Source of the DNA: an uncultured Bacteroidales bacterium
Lineage (GTDB): Bacteria; Bacteroidota; Bacteroidia; Bacteroidales; Paludibacteraceae
DNA length: 45,092 nucleotides
Reading direction: 5' to 3'
NCBI GenBank assembly: GCA_900319005.1
Contig: ONMV01000010.1
Location: forward strand, 1 to 45,092
The notes under the pieces were generated by a model. It did not search any database. It had not been told where the DNA came from and saw only the letters and a program-made list of their open reading frames with translations. A program made the position numbers and the translations under genes. Positions 1-8,918 of this stretch are shown piece by piece; position 1 is the first letter of the stretch, and each line of letters begins with the position of its first letter.

Positions 1-1
1 A

Positions 2-334
2 GTCGTCTATTCGACCAAAGAGTTCTCGCTCTTCTCGTCTCCCAAATGGTTTGCAGATGGTTTTGAGCAACTCAAAGCCATCGCCGATGTCGGTATCCGC
101 CAGGAGTTCATACATCGCAAAGTGGAACTGCTCGAGTATGCGCGTAAGAAAACGACGCAGAAAGTGAACCTCTTTGAGAAAGTTCAGATCCCTGGGTATC
201 AGGATGCTATACGTAAAATCAAACGATTCATGGAAGACGAAGAGAACCTCTCCAAGTCCAGCCAGAAAATCGTTAAGTCTAAACGCGAAGCCGAAGCACG
301 CGCAGCGGAAGAACAGAAAGGAGGTAACGCATGA
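2..334 (+). CDS. atpD: V/A-type ATPase subunit D, C-terminal part (cut by window edge)
   Basis: The window opens inside this gene; about 110 residues remain, read without interruption from base 2 to the TGA at 332-334. Subunit D is the central-stalk protein that links the catalytic A3B3 head to the membrane ring. The remaining sequence is charged and helical, with the family-like stretch KVNLFEKVQIPGY followed by a Lys/Glu-rich tail, as expected for the C-terminal half of the coiled-coil stalk. The stop overlaps the atpI start by four bases (ATGA), indicating translational coupling. The truncation comes only from the window boundary. The identification rests on this motif and the adjacent I and K subunits. 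Confidence 0.88.
   Translation, partial: VVYSTKEFSLFSSPKWFADGFEQLKAIADVGIRQEFIHRKVELLEYARKKTTQKVNLFEKVQIPGYQDAIRKIKRFMEDEENLSKSSQKIVKSKREAEARAAEEQKGGNA
317..325 (+). promoter_or_regulatory. Strong Shine-Dalgarno site of atpI
   Basis: AAAGGAGGT ends five bases before the atpI ATG, inside the end of atpD. Most genes here lack such a site, so high or tightly coupled translation of the membrane subunit is likely. Confidence 0.8.
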
Positions 335-2112
335 TTACTCAAATGAAGAAATACACCTTTTTGGTGTTCCATCGTGATTACGAACCCTTCCTGACGCAAC
401 TCCGCGACCTTGGTGTAGTACATATCACCCAGAAAGCCGCTGGTCTCATCGAGGATGATGAGCAACTCCAGGCAGCCCTCCAACATGAGGACGACCTGCG
501 TCGTCTGCTCAAACAAGGTGCGCCGGATCAACTGCTCGCAGAACGTGCCAACATCGAACAAAGCATTGCGGATGCCAAACAAGCGGCTTCTCAAGCCGCA
601 GTATGGGGTGACTTCGATGCAGAGCGCATTAATGCACTCTCAAAAGCCGGCTACACGCTCCGTTTCTTTGCATGCAGCGCATCTGCATTCCAAGAAGAGT
701 GGGGTGTCAAAGTCTCCGAAAAAGAGGGAAAGACCTATTTCGTTGTAGTCGAGAACGCAACCTCTAAAGACCTCGATAACTCGGATCTTCTCGAGAAGGC
801 TACCGAACTCCCGCAGCCCGAGAAATCAGCTGCCCAGTACATGCAGGAAGTAGAAAACCTCAAAGGTCTGCTCGCTGCTGCTAATGCTCGTATTGAGGCA
901 TGGCAAATTGCTAATATCGAAGACATCAAAGCACAACTCAAAGAAGCCCGTCAAAACATTGACTGGCAGCGTGTTACGCTCTCGACCGATAAACTCGCAG
1001 AAGGGTCGCTCTGTCTCTTTGAGGGCTTCTGTCCGATTGACAAAGAGCCCGAACTGAATGCCATGCTTGCTGCCGCAGAAGTCTATTACGAAGAGACCGA
1101 CCCGGTAGCCGAGGACGCTACGCCAATCAAGTTGCACAACAACTGGTTCGTGCGTCTCTTTGAGCCCCTGACCGGCATGTACGGCTGGCCGGACTATAAT
1201 GAGTTTGACCCGACGCCTATTCTCGGTCCGTGTTTCCTGCTCTTCTTCGCCCTCTGTATTGGCGACTGCGGTTACGGTTTTATGCTCACCCTCATCGGCT
1301 ACCTCATCTTCAAAGGCAAACTGAAGATTGAGATGTTCGACGGACTGGGCGGCATCATCATGGCGCTTGGTGTCGGATCGACTGTGGTGGGTTACCTCAT
1401 GGGCACCTTCTTTGGCGTGGATATCTACCGCGCAGAGTGGTTCCCGGAGAGTGCAAAGGCATTGATGTTCAATAACTTGGGTGTAAATGGCAAGATTGGA
1501 GAATACGATGTGATGATGGTTCTGGCGCTTGTTATTGGTGTCGTTCATATCATCCTTGCCATGACCATTAAAGCGATCTCTTATACCAAACGGGACGGCT
1601 TCAAAAACACCGTTTCTACATGGGGATGGTTGTTGCTCATCGTGGGAGGTATTTGTACCGCTATCTTGGCAATGACCTTCTCGCTGCCGACTGAAACCGT
1701 TAAATGGACGCTCATCGGTATTGGTGCCGTCTCTGCTTTGGGTATCTTCGTGTTCAACACACCGGGTCGCAATCCGTTGATTAACGTGGGAGCAGGTCTC
1801 TGGGATACATACCAGATGTCCACCGGTCTCCTCGGCGATGTGCTCTCATACATCCGTCTCTATGCCCTTGGTTTGGCGGGCGGAATGTTGGGAGCTGCCT
1901 TCAACCAACTCGGCGCACAAGTCCTTGGCGAGAACCCCAATGTGGGTACATGGATCGGCTTTATCCTCATCGTGACCTTTGGTCACATCCTCAACTTACT
2001 GATGGCTTGTCTCGGTGCGTTCGTTCACCCGCTACGTCTCTCGTTCGTCGAGTACTTCAAGAACGCAGGCTACGAGGGAACCGGCAAACTCTATCAACCT
2101 TTTAAAAAATAA
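331..2112 (+). CDS. atpI: V/A-type ATPase membrane subunit I (subunit a homologue)
   Basis: 593 residues. The hydrophilic N-terminal half (about residues 1-290) is rich in coiled-coil charge and forms the peripheral-stalk arm. The C-terminal half has roughly seven to eight membrane segments. The motif LSYIRLYALGLAGG near residue 508 holds the arginine that faces the rotor glutamate during ion transfer. Family members are about 600-660 residues, so it is full length. The ATG at 331 follows a strong AAAGGAGGT ribosome site (317-325), rare in this window, and overlaps the atpD stop by four bases. Subunit K follows, the usual order. Known for the family: it forms the ion half-channels of the V/A-ATPase stator. 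Confidence 0.95.
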   Translation: MITQMKKYTFLVFHRDYEPFLTQLRDLGVVHITQKAAGLIEDDEQLQAALQHEDDLRRLLKQGAPDQLLAERANIEQSIADAKQAASQAAVWGDFDAERINALSKAGYTLRFFACSASAFQEEWGVKVSEKEGKTYFVVVENATSKDLDNSDLLEKATELPQPEKSAAQYMQEVENLKGLLAAANARIEAWQIANIEDIKAQLKEARQNIDWQRVTLSTDKLAEGSLCLFEGFCPIDKEPELNAMLAAAEVYYEETDPVAEDATPIKLHNNWFVRLFEPLTGMYGWPDYNEFDPTPILGPCFLLFFALCIGDCGYGFMLTLIGYLIFKGKLKIEMFDGLGGIIMALGVGSTVVGYLMGTFFGVDIYRAEWFPESAKALMFNNLGVNGKIGEYDVMMVLALVIGVVHIILAMTIKAISYTKRDGFKNTVSTWGWLLLIVGGICTAILAMTFSLPTETVKWTLIGIGAVSALGIFVFNTPGRNPLINVGAGLWDTYQMSTGLLGDVLSYIRLYALGLAGGMLGAAFNQLGAQVLGENPNVGTWIGFILIVTFGHILNLLMACLGAFVHPLRLSFVEYFKNAGYEGTGKLYQPFKK

Positions 2113-2116
2113 TTGT

Positions 2117-2142
2117 TAATTCGTAATTTTTAATTTTTAATT
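2117..2142. repeat. 26-base AT-rich repeat, copy 1
   Basis: An identical 26-base sequence (starts TAATTCGTAATTTTT) occurs at 7566-7591. This copy fills the atpI-atpK gap. It belongs to the short-period AT-rich repeats scattered through the window. Confidence 0.85.
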
Positions 2143-2149
2143 TATATAA

Positions 2150-2572
<423 letters not shown>

Positions 2573-2574
2573 TT

Positions 2575-3444
2575 ATGGCTAAAGCATTTGTTTTTCCCGG
2601 ACAGGGAAGTCAATTTCCGGGCATGTGCAAAGACCTGTACGATGCACATGCTGAAGCCCGCGAGATGTGCCAAGCAGCTGACAGGCTGCTTGGCTTCTCG
2701 CTGACAGATATCATGTTCAACGGCACTGCCGATGATCTCAAGCAGACCAAAGTGACGCAACCTGCAGTGTTTCTGCACTCGGTTGTAGCACAACGTCTTA
2801 TGACCATTGAGAAACCTGACATGGTCGCCGGACACAGCCTTGGTGAGTTCAGCGCACTTGTAGCATGTGGAGCTTTGCGTTTTGAGGACGCCTTATTATT
2901 AGTGTCCGCGCGTGCGCAGGCGATGCAAGCTGCCTGTGAGCAAAACCCCGGTACGATGGCTGCCGTTCTCGGTCTTCCGGATGAGAAAGTGGTCGAGATC
3001 TGTGAAAGCGTTAGTGGGGTTGTCGTTGCTGCCAACTTCAACTGCCCGGGACAGATTGTTATCTCAGGAGAAGTTGAAGCCATCGACGCTGCCTGTGTCG
3101 CTATGAAAGAAGCAGGTGCTCGCCGTGCGCTCAAATTGCCGGTTGGAGGTGCTTTCCATTCACCGTTGATGCAGCCCGCTGCGGAAGATCTCAAGGCGGC
3201 AATCCTCAAAACGGATTTCCACAAACCTTTCTGTCCGATCTACCAGAACGTGACCGCAAAAGCAGAAACAGAACCGGAAATTATCCGCGAAAACCTTCTA
3301 AAACAACTCACAGCTTCCGTTCGCTGGATGCAATCCGTGCAAAACATGATTGCAGACGGCGCAAACGAGTTCTATGAATTCGGACCGGGAGATGTGTTAA
3401 AAGGTATGATTCGTAAAATAAATCCTGACGTACAAGTAGGATAA
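2575..3444 (+). CDS. fabD: Malonyl-CoA:ACP transacylase
   Basis: 289 residues, the usual length. It moves malonyl from CoA to acyl carrier protein to supply fatty-acid elongation in the cytoplasm. Visible motifs are the oxyanion loop [11 protein letters not shown] at residues 5-15, the nucleophile motif [16 protein letters not shown] with the catalytic Ser, the arginine in SARAQAMQ, and the catalytic His in GGAFHSPLM. The C-terminal [14 protein letters not shown] is also typical. It starts two bases after the atpK stop with no good ribosome site, so it is probably read through from the ATPase operon. Linkage to ATPase genes has no obvious functional reason and may be lineage-specific. Confidence 0.97.
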   Translation: MAKAFVFPGQGSQFPGMCKDLYDAHAEAREMCQAADRLLGFSLTDIMFNGTADDLKQTKVTQPAVFLHSVVAQRLMTIEKPDMVAGHSLGEFSALVACGALRFEDALLLVSARAQAMQAACEQNPGTMAAVLGLPDEKVVEICESVSGVVVAANFNCPGQIVISGEVEAIDAACVAMKEAGARRALKLPVGGAFHSPLMQPAAEDLKAAILKTDFHKPFCPIYQNVTAKAETEPEIIRENLLKQLTASVRWMQSVQNMIADGANEFYEFGPGDVLKGMIRKINPDVQVG

Positions 3445-3458
3445 AAGCATTTGTTACT

Positions 3459-4433
3459 ATGTTAAAGACAATAGGTGTACTTACTTCCGGAGGAGATGCT
3501 CCGGGAATGAACGCTGCCGTACGTGCCGTTGTGCGCGCGGCTATCAGCCAAGGATTGGACGTGAAAGCGATCTATCGTGGCTACAAAGGTCTGATAGATG
3601 GTGAAGTAAAGACCTTCACTTCGCAAGATGTCTCTGGAATTATCCAGCGCGGCGGAACAATCATCAAATCCGCTCGTTGTATGGAGTTCAAGACTCCGGA
3701 AGGACGTAAACAGGCTTATGACACTCTGTTGCGTGAACATATTGACGCACTGGTGGTAATCGGCGGTGATGGTACGTTCACAGGCGGCCGCCTCTTTGCG
3801 CAAGAGTACGATGTGCCGGTTATTGGTATTCCGGGTACTATTGACAATGACCTTTGGGGCACTGATGCTACCATCGGTTATGACACTGCGCTCAACACCA
3901 TCATGGAGTGTATCGATAAACTGCGTGACACCGCCACTTCGCACGAACGCGTGTTCTTGGTGGAGGTCATGGGACGCGATGCGGGATTCTTGACGCTCAA
4001 TGCAGCTATCGCAGGAGGTTGCGAAGCTGCTATCATCCCGGAGCGTAAGCCTATCGTTGAGCAGATTGAAGAAGCGATTGGTAGCGGCAGACGTAAGTCG
4101 AAGAACTCGTCTATCGTGCTCGTTCAGGAGCATGCAATCGAAGGAGGAGCTGCGACTGTAGCGCAGATGATTGAGAAAGTACACCCCGAGTATTCCACGC
4201 GTGTCACCGTGCTTGGTCACTTGCAGCGCGGCGGTAGTCCTACCGCCAACGACCGGATCTTGGCTTCTCGCATGGGCATAGCAGCTGTACAGGCGCTCAT
4301 TGACGGGCAAAGAAACGTCATGGTGGGTATTCAGAACGATGATATCGTGTTAGTTCCGCTCAGCAAAGCCATCCATCAGAAAAAAGATATCAAGGAAGAC
4401 TCCTGGCAGGCAATGATGGTTCTGAGTATCTAA
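3459..4433 (+). CDS. pfkA: ATP-dependent 6-phosphofructokinase
   Basis: 324 residues. It phosphorylates fructose 6-phosphate, the committed step of glycolysis. Motifs in order: [16 protein letters not shown] (ATP site), [32 protein letters not shown] (substrate site with catalytic Asp), MGRDAGFL and [15 protein letters not shown]. The Gly in GGDGT, where pyrophosphate-dependent enzymes have Asp (GGDD), and the length close to 320 residues indicate the bacterial ATP-using type. That matters because this genome also carries a pyrophosphate-driven pump. It lies 14 bases downstream of fabD and is probably co-transcribed. Confidence 0.97.
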   Translation: MLKTIGVLTSGGDAPGMNAAVRAVVRAAISQGLDVKAIYRGYKGLIDGEVKTFTSQDVSGIIQRGGTIIKSARCMEFKTPEGRKQAYDTLLREHIDALVVIGGDGTFTGGRLFAQEYDVPVIGIPGTIDNDLWGTDATIGYDTALNTIMECIDKLRDTATSHERVFLVEVMGRDAGFLTLNAAIAGGCEAAIIPERKPIVEQIEEAIGSGRRKSKNSSIVLVQEHAIEGGAATVAQMIEKVHPEYSTRVTVLGHLQRGGSPTANDRILASRMGIAAVQALIDGQRNVMVGIQNDDIVLVPLSKAIHQKKDIKEDSWQAMMVLSI

Positions 4434-4437
4434 AAAC

Positions 4438-4482
4438 AAATGACCAAATAGTAAATGATTAATAAATGACTAAATAGTAAAT
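4438..4482. repeat. Direct repeat of 19 bases, period 26, before the ferritin gene
   Basis: AAATGACCAAATAGTAAAT (4438-4456) recurs with one change at 4464-4482. It fills the pfkA-ferritin gap. I see no TANNTTTG promoter box here. Confidence 0.8.
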
Positions 4483-4488
4483 AAATTT

Positions 4489-5010
4489 ATGATTTCCAAA
4501 CGTTTAGAGGACGCTATCAACGCCCAAATCAATGCCGAGATGTGGTCGGCATATTTATACCTCAGTATGTCTGCTTATTGCCAGGATAAAGGCTATGCAG
4601 GCATGGCGAACTGGTTTGCTATCCAATTCAAGGAGGAGCAAGACCACGCACAGATTTTCTATAACTATCTTATCAGCCGTGGTGGACGTGTGCTGCTCAA
4701 GGCGATTGACGCGGTAGAGACCGAGTGGGCTTCTCCGCTGGCTGCTTTTGAGCAGACTTATGAGCACGAGCAACACGTTACTTCGCTCATTAACAACCTC
4801 ATGCACATCGCTGTTGAGGAGAAAGACTACGCTTCGCAAAGCCGTCTCCAATGGTTCATCGACGAGCAGGTAGAGGAAGAAGAGAATGCAGTAGAGATTA
4901 TCAATAAGCTCAAGATGTTGGACGGCAACAGCTATGGTCTGTATGTTTTGGACCAGGAGCTGGCTGCACGTGTTTATGCTACGCCGTCACCATTAGCGGC
5001 AAAAGCATAA
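4489..5010 (+). CDS. ftnA: Ferritin (non-haem, FtnA type)
   Basis: 173 residues, close to E. coli FtnA. It stores iron by oxidising Fe(II) at a di-iron site and mineralising it in a 24-subunit shell. The ferroxidase residues are visible: the Glu in NAEMWSAYLYLSM (about 17), EEQDHAQIF giving Glu and His near 50-53, the Glu in YEHEQHVT near 94, and RLQWFIDEQVEEE near 127-130. There is no haem-ligand Met of the bacterioferritin type that I can identify. It follows pfkA across a short repeat and precedes an SDR gene by 12 bases. The C-terminal tail (SPLAAKA) is short and variable. Confidence 0.95.
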   Translation: MISKRLEDAINAQINAEMWSAYLYLSMSAYCQDKGYAGMANWFAIQFKEEQDHAQIFYNYLISRGGRVLLKAIDAVETEWASPLAAFEQTYEHEQHVTSLINNLMHIAVEEKDYASQSRLQWFIDEQVEEEENAVEIINKLKMLDGNSYGLYVLDQELAARVYATPSPLAAKA

Positions 5011-5022
5011 GCATATACATCA

Positions 5023-5796
5023 ATGAAAGATATTTTTGATTTGTCCGGCCGCGTAGCGTTGGTAACAGGTTGTTCAGGCGGCTTGGGTGTGCAGATGGCG
5101 AAAGCCCTGGCTGCTTGTGGGGCGAACTTAGTGATCATAGCTCGCCGTTACGAGAAATTAGTGGAAGTACAAAAAGCCATCGAGGCTGAGTACGGTGTTA
5201 AGGTGTTACCGCTCCAATGCGACATCACCTCTACCGAAGCCGTAGATACCATGGTCGATGAAGCGCTCAAACAAGTGGGACACATCGACATTGTGGTTAA
5301 TAACGCCGGAACAGGAGCAGTTGCTCCTGCAGAGGATATCACCGATGCGCAGTTTGAGAACGAGATGCAGATTGATCTCTTTGGTACTTTCCGCGTAGCA
5401 CGTGCAGTAGCCAAGAAATCGATGATCCCGAATAACTACGGCCGCGTCGTCAATATCGCGTCTATGTACGGACTCGTGGGCAACAAGATCGCACCTGCAT
5501 CGCCTTACCATGCAGCCAAAGGTGGCGTAGTCAACTTGACTCGTGCCTTGGCAGCAGAGTGGGGTAAATACGGCATTACGGTCAATACCATCTGCCCGGG
5601 ATATTTCATTACCCCGTTGACCAAAGAGACGCTCGAGTCCGAGTACTTTGCCAACTATGCCAAGACCGTCATCCCGATGGAGCGTTACGGTCATGAGGGC
5701 GAACTGGATAGTGCTGTAGTCTTCTTGGCTTCCAATGCTTCAACATACGTCACGGGTGTAGCATTGCCCGTAGATGGCGGTTACACCTGCGTTTAA
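5023..5796 (+). CDS. SDR-family oxidoreductase, gluconate 5-dehydrogenase-like
   Basis: 257 residues, the classical short-chain dehydrogenase size. The nucleotide-binding TGCSGGLG lies at about 16-23, NNAG near 91, and the active site includes SPYHAAKGG (Tyr-x3-Lys). The C-terminus ends TYVTGVALPVDGGYT, typical of sugar-alcohol and oxoacyl reductases in this superfamily. The nearest family I recognise is gluconate 5-dehydrogenase (IdnO/Gno type), but substrate cannot be read from sequence, and a 3-oxoacyl-ACP reductase role is possible. It is the last gene of the rightward cluster, 12 bases after ferritin and 26 bases before a hairpin terminator. Confidence 0.85.
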   Translation: MKDIFDLSGRVALVTGCSGGLGVQMAKALAACGANLVIIARRYEKLVEVQKAIEAEYGVKVLPLQCDITSTEAVDTMVDEALKQVGHIDIVVNNAGTGAVAPAEDITDAQFENEMQIDLFGTFRVARAVAKKSMIPNNYGRVVNIASMYGLVGNKIAPASPYHAAKGGVVNLTRALAAEWGKYGITVNTICPGYFITPLTKETLESEYFANYAKTVIPMERYGHEGELDSAVVFLASNASTYVTGVALPVDGGYTCV

Positions 5797-5822
5797 TTGT
5801 AATAAACGTACTCGCTAATATA

Positions 5823-5862
5823 CGAAAGAGGGATGATCTCATTGGAGACCATCCCTCTTTCG
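5823..5862. terminator. Bidirectional hairpin terminator between convergent genes
   Basis: Two 18-base arms (5823-5840 and 5845-5862) pair with one mismatch around an ATTG loop. The A-rich start and T-rich end let it work on both strands, ending the SDR gene (+) and the DoxX gene (-). Confidence 0.9.
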
Positions 5863-5904
5863 TTTCTCTTAAACCTTATAAGCTCTTATGTACATATTCA
5901 TTTT

Positions 5905-6999
5905 TTACAACTGTCGGAAGTTGTGCTTTTCAATAATTGTTCCGTTTTGCACGACGAACATGCCGGGGTTGGCACGTACAATCGTTTTGAGCGTCACCGG
6001 GTCGATGAAACAGAACCGTTCGGGATCAATGCCAAGCTTCTCACCCATTTTCTCCACCTCCTCTGCACCGGAACCCGTGAGAATGTAACAATCGGGGGTG
6101 CTATTCACCATTTCTGCCACTTTGCTCAACTGCGAGACGTTAGATTTATTGAGATCATACATCGTGATGAGCGTAACAGGAGTTTCGGATTCGAGGATGT
6201 CGTACGTTATGTCATCGAAGTCGATGGTCAATATCTCGAAATCATGGATAGGCGCCTCGTAACCTTTCTTGACGAGCACAGAATGCTGGTCCACAAACGT
6301 CCATTCAGGGTCGTTCTTGGGGTAGTTCTCCAAGGTGAACTCACGTTCTTCGCCTTCATCATTGGCGTAGATGAGCGTGGTCTCATACACATCGGGTTCC
6401 GCATCGTCCGGCACTTCCATGAGGGTGGGGATGTGATTGCCTATTTTGTAGGGACGAAAATCCAACGGCGGAAGGTGGGTATATGAATAGCCCATGATGA
6501 TGCCGCCCGAGATCAACGCTATGAGCATGATGCACAACTCCATCCAAGTGGACCATAATTGCGGAATCGCTTTCTTGCAGATGAGCAGGATCAACACGAG
6601 AATGAGCAATACGATATTCTTCCAGAAAGTTTGCCAGTTAGTGAGTACCAACGCGTCGCCGAAACAACCGCAGTCGGAAACAGGGTTAGTGAGCGCAATC
6701 CATAGTGTGAGAGGCGTCATCATGAGATAAAACACCAACGATAGCCAACTCGTTATTTTCGTGCGCACATTCAGGAGCATCGCCCAACCGAGAAACCATT
6801 CCGCGAGGATGAGACTTACTGCAGCCAATCCTGCTAAAGGCAGCAATTCGGTGAAAAAGCCGCCGAAGGCTTTGAGGTAATCCTCTATTTTATAGACCGT
6901 TCCGAGAGGATCTACCGCTTTGACGAAACCCGAGAAAAGGAACGTAAGCGCCAACAATGTACGAGCGCTACTCCCGATGATATGTTCTGCTTTTTTCAT
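5905..6999 (-). CDS. DoxX/MauE-like membrane protein with a soluble thioredoxin-fold-like domain
   Basis: About 364 residues. The N-terminal half has four membrane segments typical of the DoxX/MauE group, with CGCF between segments (SDCGCFGDALVLTNWQTF), a pattern of this subfamily linked to redox or disulfide handling. The C-terminal half (from about residue 180) is soluble and acidic and looks like a thioredoxin-fold domain without an obvious CxxC. A TTG 24 bases upstream is also in frame, but the ATG at 6999 follows AAAGGACGAAGGA, so I use it. It follows the DUF1599 gene in the same direction, a pairing I recall in Bacteroidetes. The exact function is unknown. Confidence 0.85.
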   Translation of the reverse strand: MKKAEHIIGSSARTLLALTFLFSGFVKAVDPLGTVYKIEDYLKAFGGFFTELLPLAGLAAVSLILAEWFLGWAMLLNVRTKITSWLSLVFYLMMTPLTLWIALTNPVSDCGCFGDALVLTNWQTFWKNIVLLILVLILLICKKAIPQLWSTWMELCIMLIALISGGIIMGYSYTHLPPLDFRPYKIGNHIPTLMEVPDDAEPDVYETTLIYANDEGEEREFTLENYPKNDPEWTFVDQHSVLVKKGYEAPIHDFEILTIDFDDITYDILESETPVTLITMYDLNKSNVSQLSKVAEMVNSTPDCYILTGSGAEEVEKMGEKLGIDPERFCFIDPVTLKTIVRANPGMFVVQNGTIIEKHNFRQL

Positions 7000-7026
7000 T
7001 TCCTTCGTCCTTTCATTTTTCAATTT

Positions 7027-7563
7027 TCATTTCTCATAGTGTATGAGGTCGAATATAGCGTAATTGATGATGTCGAAATAATTGCCTTCCACTCCTTCGG
7101 AAGCGATTGTGGTGCCTCCATGCTCCAGAATGGTCTTAATCCGAATAATCTTAGCGAGAATCATATCCGCGATTCCCTCTTTTGACATCTCGCGCCATGC
7201 CTCACCGTAGTCATGGTTCTTGCGGAGCATCAGTTCTTTGGCTTCTTGCAGCACCTCGTCGTATAAACGGGTGGCTTCCTCGGAGGTCATGTCTATTCCG
7301 TCGGCATAGCCTTTGCGATTTTGGATGATAGCCATCACTCCATAGTTGACCACCGCGCGCAGATTGCTGTCTATCTCATCGCCCACCAAGCTCACACCGG
7401 TCTCCTGACGCTGACGGATATTACATAGCTTGATGTATAATTGGTCAGTAATCCCATGCAGACGGAAGATCCGCCATGAAGGACCATAATCCTGCATCTT
7501 ATCTATGAAGACCTCGCGGCATTTGGCGGTCACTTGGTCAAATTGCATATTGGTATCTGCCAT
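7027..7563 (-). CDS. DUF1599 protein (nucleotide-modification-associated domain 1)
   Basis: 178 residues built from two related halves: KMQDYGPSWRIFR near residue 22 and KNHDYGEAWREM near residue 114 are aligned copies, each followed by a helical segment and an NYG or NYA motif (VVNYGVMAI and IINYAIFDL). This internal duplication is characteristic of DUF1599. The family is associated with nucleotide metabolism, but I know of no settled reaction. It lies 15 bases after hisS with the 26-base AT-rich repeat in the gap, and 27 bases before the DoxX-like ATG, so it is probably in one transcript from kdtA. Confidence 0.88.
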   Translation of the reverse strand: MADTNMQFDQVTAKCREVFIDKMQDYGPSWRIFRLHGITDQLYIKLCNIRQRQETGVSLVGDEIDSNLRAVVNYGVMAIIQNRKGYADGIDMTSEEATRLYDEVLQEAKELMLRKNHDYGEAWREMSKEGIADMILAKIIRIKTILEHGGTTIASEGVEGNYFDIINYAIFDLIHYEK

Positions 7564-7565
7564 CG

Positions 7566-7591
7566 TAATTCGTAATTTTTAATTTTTAATT
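7566..7591. repeat. 26-base AT-rich repeat, copy 2
   Basis: Identical to 2117-2142. Here it occupies the 15-base hisS-DUF1599 gap and runs into the hisS 3' end, so it also supplies the last hisS codons. Confidence 0.85.
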
Positions 7592-8898
7592 GCGGACAAC
7601 AACTCGTCAAGCGTTAAGAGTTGTTGTTCGCCTGTGCTCATTTCCTTGACCATCACTTTGTTCTGCGCCATTTCGTCGCTTCCGACGATTGCTACAAACG
7701 GAATCTGCTTGGAATCTGCATAACCCATCTGCTTCTTCATCTTGGTCGGTTCGGGATAAACCTCCACTGCAATATTCTGTGCTCTAAGCTCCTTTGCCCA
7801 ACGCAGAGCATAATGTAATTCCTCTTCTCCGAAGGCTGCGAAGAGTATCTGTGTGGCTGATTGTAGCTCCTTCGGGAATAAATCCAACTCCGTCAATACA
7901 TCATAGATGCGGTCTGCACCAAAAGAGATTCCTACGCCCGATACCCCCGGCAAACCGAAGATGCCGGTCAAGTTGTCATAGCGTCCTCCACCGGTGATGG
8001 AACCAATCTGTGCGTCCAAAGCTTTGACCTCAAAAATTGCACCGGTATAATAATTAAGTCCGCGCGCGAGGCAGAGATCCAATTCGATATTCAGTTTCAC
8101 GCCTGTTGCTTCAATCAAATCGAACACCTCTTCCATCTCCTCAACACCCTTCAGACCGATTTCACTGTCAGCCAAAAATTCTTTCAACGAGGCTAATTTG
8201 TCTTGGTTCTTGATTCCGGATTCTTGATTCAGTATAGGTTGCAAAGCCTCTACTTGCTCGTCGCTTAGTCCGCGTTCTTTGAGCTCGTTTTTGACCGCCT
8301 CTACGCCGATCTTGTCGAGTTTGTCGATAGCAACGGTGATGTCAATCATCTTGTCCGGTGCACCGATGACTTCCGCAATGCCCGCAAGGATCTTACGGTT
8401 ATTGATATGAAGGCAGACACGGATACCTAAACGGCGATAAACCTCCTCCACAATCTGAATCAACTCCAACTCGCCGATGAGACTGTCTGAACCGATCACG
8501 TCCACGTCGCATTGATAGAACTCGCGGTAACGACCTTTCTGAGGACGGTCAGCACGCCATACGGGCTGGATCTGGAAACGCTTGAACGGGAAAGAGATCT
8601 CCTCGCGGTGTTGCACTACATAACGCGCAAAAGGAACCGTCAAATCATACCTCAGACCTTTCTCCGGCGCTAAACTGGCTTTCTCGCCGCTGTTCTGAAT
8701 TCGGAAGAGCAGTTTGTCGCCTTCCTCGCCGTACTTACCCATTAGCGTGGAGAGGTTCTCCATCGCGGGAGTCTCAATCTGCTGAAAACCATACAGACTG
8801 AAAACTGACTTAATCGTGTTAAAGATATAATTGCGACGCGCCATTTCGACTTGTCCGAAGTCACGCGTCCCCTTTGGAATGCTTGGTTTTTGTGCCAT
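7579..8898 (-). CDS. hisS: Histidyl-tRNA synthetase
   Basis: 439 residues, class II synthetase that charges tRNA-His. Motifs: KGTRDFG at the N-terminus, motif 2 region [27 protein letters not shown], the histidine-specific [13 protein letters not shown], and motif 3 [11 protein letters not shown]. The C-terminal anticodon domain includes [17 protein letters not shown]. An unusual stretch near residues 223-235 ([10 protein letters not shown]) is encoded by a 7-base-period repeat array at 8198-8232, where other Bacteroidales enzymes have a short variable loop. It lies between catalytic elements and should be tolerated. The ATG at 8898 follows kdtA by 20 bases. Confidence 0.96.
   Translation of the reverse strand: MAQKPSIPKGTRDFGQVEMARRNYIFNTIKSVFSLYGFQQIETPAMENLSTLMGKYGEEGDKLLFRIQNSGEKASLAPEKGLRYDLTVPFARYVVQHREEISFPFKRFQIQPVWRADRPQKGRYREFYQCDVDVIGSDSLIGELELIQIVEEVYRRLGIRVCLHINNRKILAGIAEVIGAPDKMIDITVAIDKLDKIGVEAVKNELKERGLSDEQVEALQPILNQESGIKNQDKLASLKEFLADSEIGLKGVEEMEEVFDLIEATGVKLNIELDLCLARGLNYYTGAIFEVKALDAQIGSITGGGRYDNLTGIFGLPGVSGVGISFGADRIYDVLTELDLFPKELQSATQILFAAFGEEELHYALRWAKELRAQNIAVEVYPEPTKMKKQMGYADSKQIPFVAIVGSDEMAQNKVMVKEMSTGEQQLLTLDELLSAIKN
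8198..8232. repeat. Five 7-base units inside hisS
   Basis: On the plus strand the units are TTGTCTT, GGTTCTT, GATTCCG, GATTCTT, GATTCAG. The reading frame is kept and the array encodes the [11 protein letters not shown] segment of HisS. Confidence 0.8.
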
Positions 8899-8918
8899 TT
8901 TCTTATTTACTCATTTAT

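Noticed and set aside
2-334. Pseudogene call for atpD
   Set aside because: The missing N-terminus is due to the window edge; the remaining frame is intact.
5833-6486. 217-residue open frame on the plus strand after the SDR terminator
   Set aside because: It is antisense to the DoxX-like gene and begins inside the terminator hairpin.
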